Of a stretch of DNA of 52,947 nucleotides, positions 51,235-52,947 are shown in pieces. The DNA comes from Rubrivivax sp. (GTDB lineage: Bacteria; Pseudomonadota; Gammaproteobacteria; Burkholderiales; Burkholderiaceae_C): contig JAEUPF010000104.1 of NCBI GenBank assembly GCA_016790425.1, forward strand, positions 1 to 52,947, given 5' to 3'. A program made the translations under genes and the position numbers. The notes beneath the pieces are model-generated. The model was not told the DNA's origin, searched no databases, and worked only from the letters and a program-made list of their open reading frames with translations. Within the stretch, counting starts at the first letter, position 1. Each line of letters opens with the position of its first letter.

Positions 51235-52947
51235 ATGGACAACAACATCGTCGTGCTGTCGCGCCGCGACTTCATCAAGAGCAAGGCCGCCGCGGCGGCG
51301 GCCGTCACCGCCGGCGTCACGCTGCCCGCGGCGAGCGCGCTGGCGCAGCAAGGCAGCGACGGCGTGCGCTGGGACAAGGCCGTGTGCCGCTACTGCGGCA
51401 CCGGCTGCGGCGTGCTGGTGGGCGTCAAGGACGGGCGCATCGTCGCCACCCAGGGCGACCCCGAGGCGCCGGTGAACAAGGGCCTGAACTGCGTCAAGGG
51501 CTACTTCCTCGCGAAGATCCAGTACACGAGCGACCGCCTGACGACGCCGCTGCTGCGCATGAAGGACGGCAAGTACGACAAGACGGGCGAGTTCGCGCCG
51601 ATCTCGTGGAAGCAGGCCTTCGACATCATGGAGGAGAAGTGCAAGGCGGCGCTGAAGGCCAAGGGGCCCACCAGCGTGGGCATCTTCGGCTCCGGCCAGT
51701 GGACGATCTGGGAGGGCTACGCGGCCAACAAGTTCTTCAAGGCGGGGTTGCGCTCGAACAACGTCGACCCCAATGCGCGCCACTGCATGGCCAGCGCCGT
51801 GTTCGGATTCATCCGCACCTTCGGCGCCGACGAGCCGATGGGCGTCTACGACGACGCCGAGCATGCCGACGCCTTCGTGCTGTGGGGCAGCAACATGGCC
51901 GAGATGCACCCCATCCTGTGGAGCCGCATCACCAACCGGCGCCTCACCGCCAAACACGTGAAGGTGCACGTGCTGAGCACGTTCTCGCACCGCTCGTGCG
52001 AGGTGGCCGACGCCGAGCTCATCTTCAAGCCGCAGACCGACCTGGCCATCCTCAACTACATCTGCCACCACATCATCAGCAGTGGCGCGGTCAACGAGGA
52101 GTTCGTGAGGAAGCACGTGACGTTCCAGAAGGGCGTCACCGACATCGGCTACGGCCTGCGTGCCAACCACCCGCTCGAGCAGGTGGCGGGCAACAACGGC
52201 TACCCCGGGGCCGACGGCAAGGTCAAGGGCAACCCCGGCGCCAGCAGCCCGATCAGCTTCGACGAGTTCAAGGCCTTCGTCAGCACCTACACGCTGGACT
52301 ACACGGCGCAGCTCACCGGCGTGCCCAAGGACAAGCTCGAGGCGCTCGCGAAGACCTACGCGGACCCGAAGACCAAGGTCACCAGCTACTGGACCATGGG
52401 CTTCAACCAGCACACGCGCGGCACGTGGGTCAACAACATGATCTACAACGTGCACCTGCTCGTGGGCAAGATCAGCGAGCCGGGCAACAGCCCGTTCTCG
52501 CTGACGGGCCAGCCGAGCGCCTGCGGCACGGCGCGCGAGGCGGGCACGTTCGCGCACCGCCTGCCGGCCGACATGCTCATTGCCAACCCCGAGCACCGCG
52601 CCGTCGCCGAGCGCATCTGGGCGCTGCCGCCGGGCACGCTGCGCGGCGAGGTCGGTTTCCACGCCGTGCAGCAGGACCGCATGCTCAAGGACGGCGTGCT
52701 CAACTTCTACTGGACCACGACCACCAACAACATGCAGGCCGGGCCCAACCTCAACCAGGAGAGGTACCCCGGCTTCCGCGACCCGCGCAACTTCATCGTC
52801 GTCTCCGACGCCTACCCCACGGTGACGGCGCTGTCGGCCGACCTCATCCTGCCGAGCGCGATGTGGACCGAGAAGGAGGGCGCCTTCGGCAACGCCGAGC
52901 GCCGCGGCCAGTTCTGGCGCCAGCAGGTGAGCGCGCCCGGGCAGGCC
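51235..52947 (+). CDS. napA: NapA, periplasmic nitrate reductase catalytic subunit (truncated by window end)
   Basis: The first 571 residues of NapA, which reduces nitrate to nitrite in the periplasm. The twin-arginine signal is [16 protein letters not shown] (Arg10-Arg11). The [4Fe-4S] ligands are Cys51, Cys54, Cys58 and Cys86 (CRYCGTGC ... NCVKG). The molybdenum ligand Cys is in ARHCMAS (Cys184). A GGAGG ribosome site is at 51219-51223. The gene is intact up to the window edge; about the last third is missing. It supplies nitrite to NirS. Confidence 0.97.
   Translation, partial: MDNNIVVLSRRDFIKSKAAAAAAVTAGVTLPAASALAQQGSDGVRWDKAVCRYCGTGCGVLVGVKDGRIVATQGDPEAPVNKGLNCVKGYFLAKIQYTSDRLTTPLLRMKDGKYDKTGEFAPISWKQAFDIMEEKCKAALKAKGPTSVGIFGSGQWTIWEGYAANKFFKAGLRSNNVDPNARHCMASAVFGFIRTFGADEPMGVYDDAEHADAFVLWGSNMAEMHPILWSRITNRRLTAKHVKVHVLSTFSHRSCEVADAELIFKPQTDLAILNYICHHIISSGAVNEEFVRKHVTFQKGVTDIGYGLRANHPLEQVAGNNGYPGADGKVKGNPGASSPISFDEFKAFVSTYTLDYTAQLTGVPKDKLEALAKTYADPKTKVTSYWTMGFNQHTRGTWVNNMIYNVHLLVGKISEPGNSPFSLTGQPSACGTAREAGTFAHRLPADMLIANPEHRAVAERIWALPPGTLRGEVGFHAVQQDRMLKDGVLNFYWTTTTNNMQAGPNLNQERYPGFRDPRNFIVVSDAYPTVTALSADLILPSAMWTEKEGAFGNAERRGQFWRQQVSAPGQA

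Overview
The window is about 53 kb of very GC-rich DNA (around 70 % by eye) with densely packed, ATGA- or GTGA-overlapping genes. Gene content points to a denitrifying betaproteobacterium, most likely of the Burkholderiales/Rhodocyclales kind, that degrades aromatic acids without oxygen. Evidence is the cd1-type nitrite reductase (nirS) with haem d1 assembly genes, periplasmic nitrate reductase (napDA), an NsrR/FNR-type regulatory layer, the O2-independent ubiquinone genes ubiUVT, and a 4-hydroxybenzoyl-CoA reductase plus phenylacetyl-CoA dehydrogenase operon. No rRNA, tRNA, CRISPR array or insertion sequence was seen.

Layout. (1) 1-5709, minus strand: an acyl-CoA catabolic and uptake cluster with a truncated acyl-CoA dehydrogenase, a TRAP transporter (DctP, DctM, DctQ), an alpha-methylacyl-CoA racemase and a second family III CoA-transferase. 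(2) 5868-11660, plus strand: an MFS transporter, an IclR regulator, a thiamine-diphosphate enzyme, an epimerase and a short-chain dehydrogenase. (3) 11731-14322, plus: ubiU-ubiV-ubiT. (4) 14411-16174, minus: nsrR-hemerythrin-DUF2249-cupin, behind a promoter whose -10 is covered by a perfect NsrR-type operator. (5) 16431-17926, minus: a split UxaA-family lyase of SuyAB type. (6) 18087-21229, minus: hemerythrin, tandem GNAT, DUF59 and an NnrS-like membrane protein. (7) 21311-38067, minus: one apparent operon of about 17 kb, livKHMGF, FlK-type thioesterase, padBCD, paaK/padJ-type ligase, hcrCAB, DUF2249 and a large membrane protein. (8) 38183-39261, plus: a GNAT acetyltransferase and an Rrf2 regulator resembling the BadL/BadM pair of Rhodopseudomonas palustris. 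(9) 39308-44394, minus: DUF2249, universal stress protein, NnrS, SirB2-like protein and a TonB-dependent receptor. (10) 44625-52947: nirS, nirM, a truncated NirF-like gene, a DNR/FNR-type regulator, nirF and a fused siroheme decarboxylase (minus), then napD and the start of napA.

How it fits together. The aromatic operon can import an aryl carboxylate, activate it to a CoA thioester, oxidise the side chain with the Pad molybdoenzyme and remove a para-hydroxyl with Hcr, giving benzoyl-CoA. Electrons would pass through ubiquinone made without oxygen to nitrate and nitrite. NO from NirS is sensed by NsrR and the DNR-type protein and countered by hemerythrins, DUF2249 proteins and NnrS-type membrane proteins.

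The most interesting signal is a 25-bp motif shared (20 of 25 positions) by the promoter between livK and the BadL/BadM-like pair and by the hemerythrin-GNAT promoter 17 kb away. It suggests one regulon, perhaps controlled by an acetylated small molecule, joining aromatic catabolism with a hemerythrin/NO module. No gene-free stretch exceeds about 260 bases.
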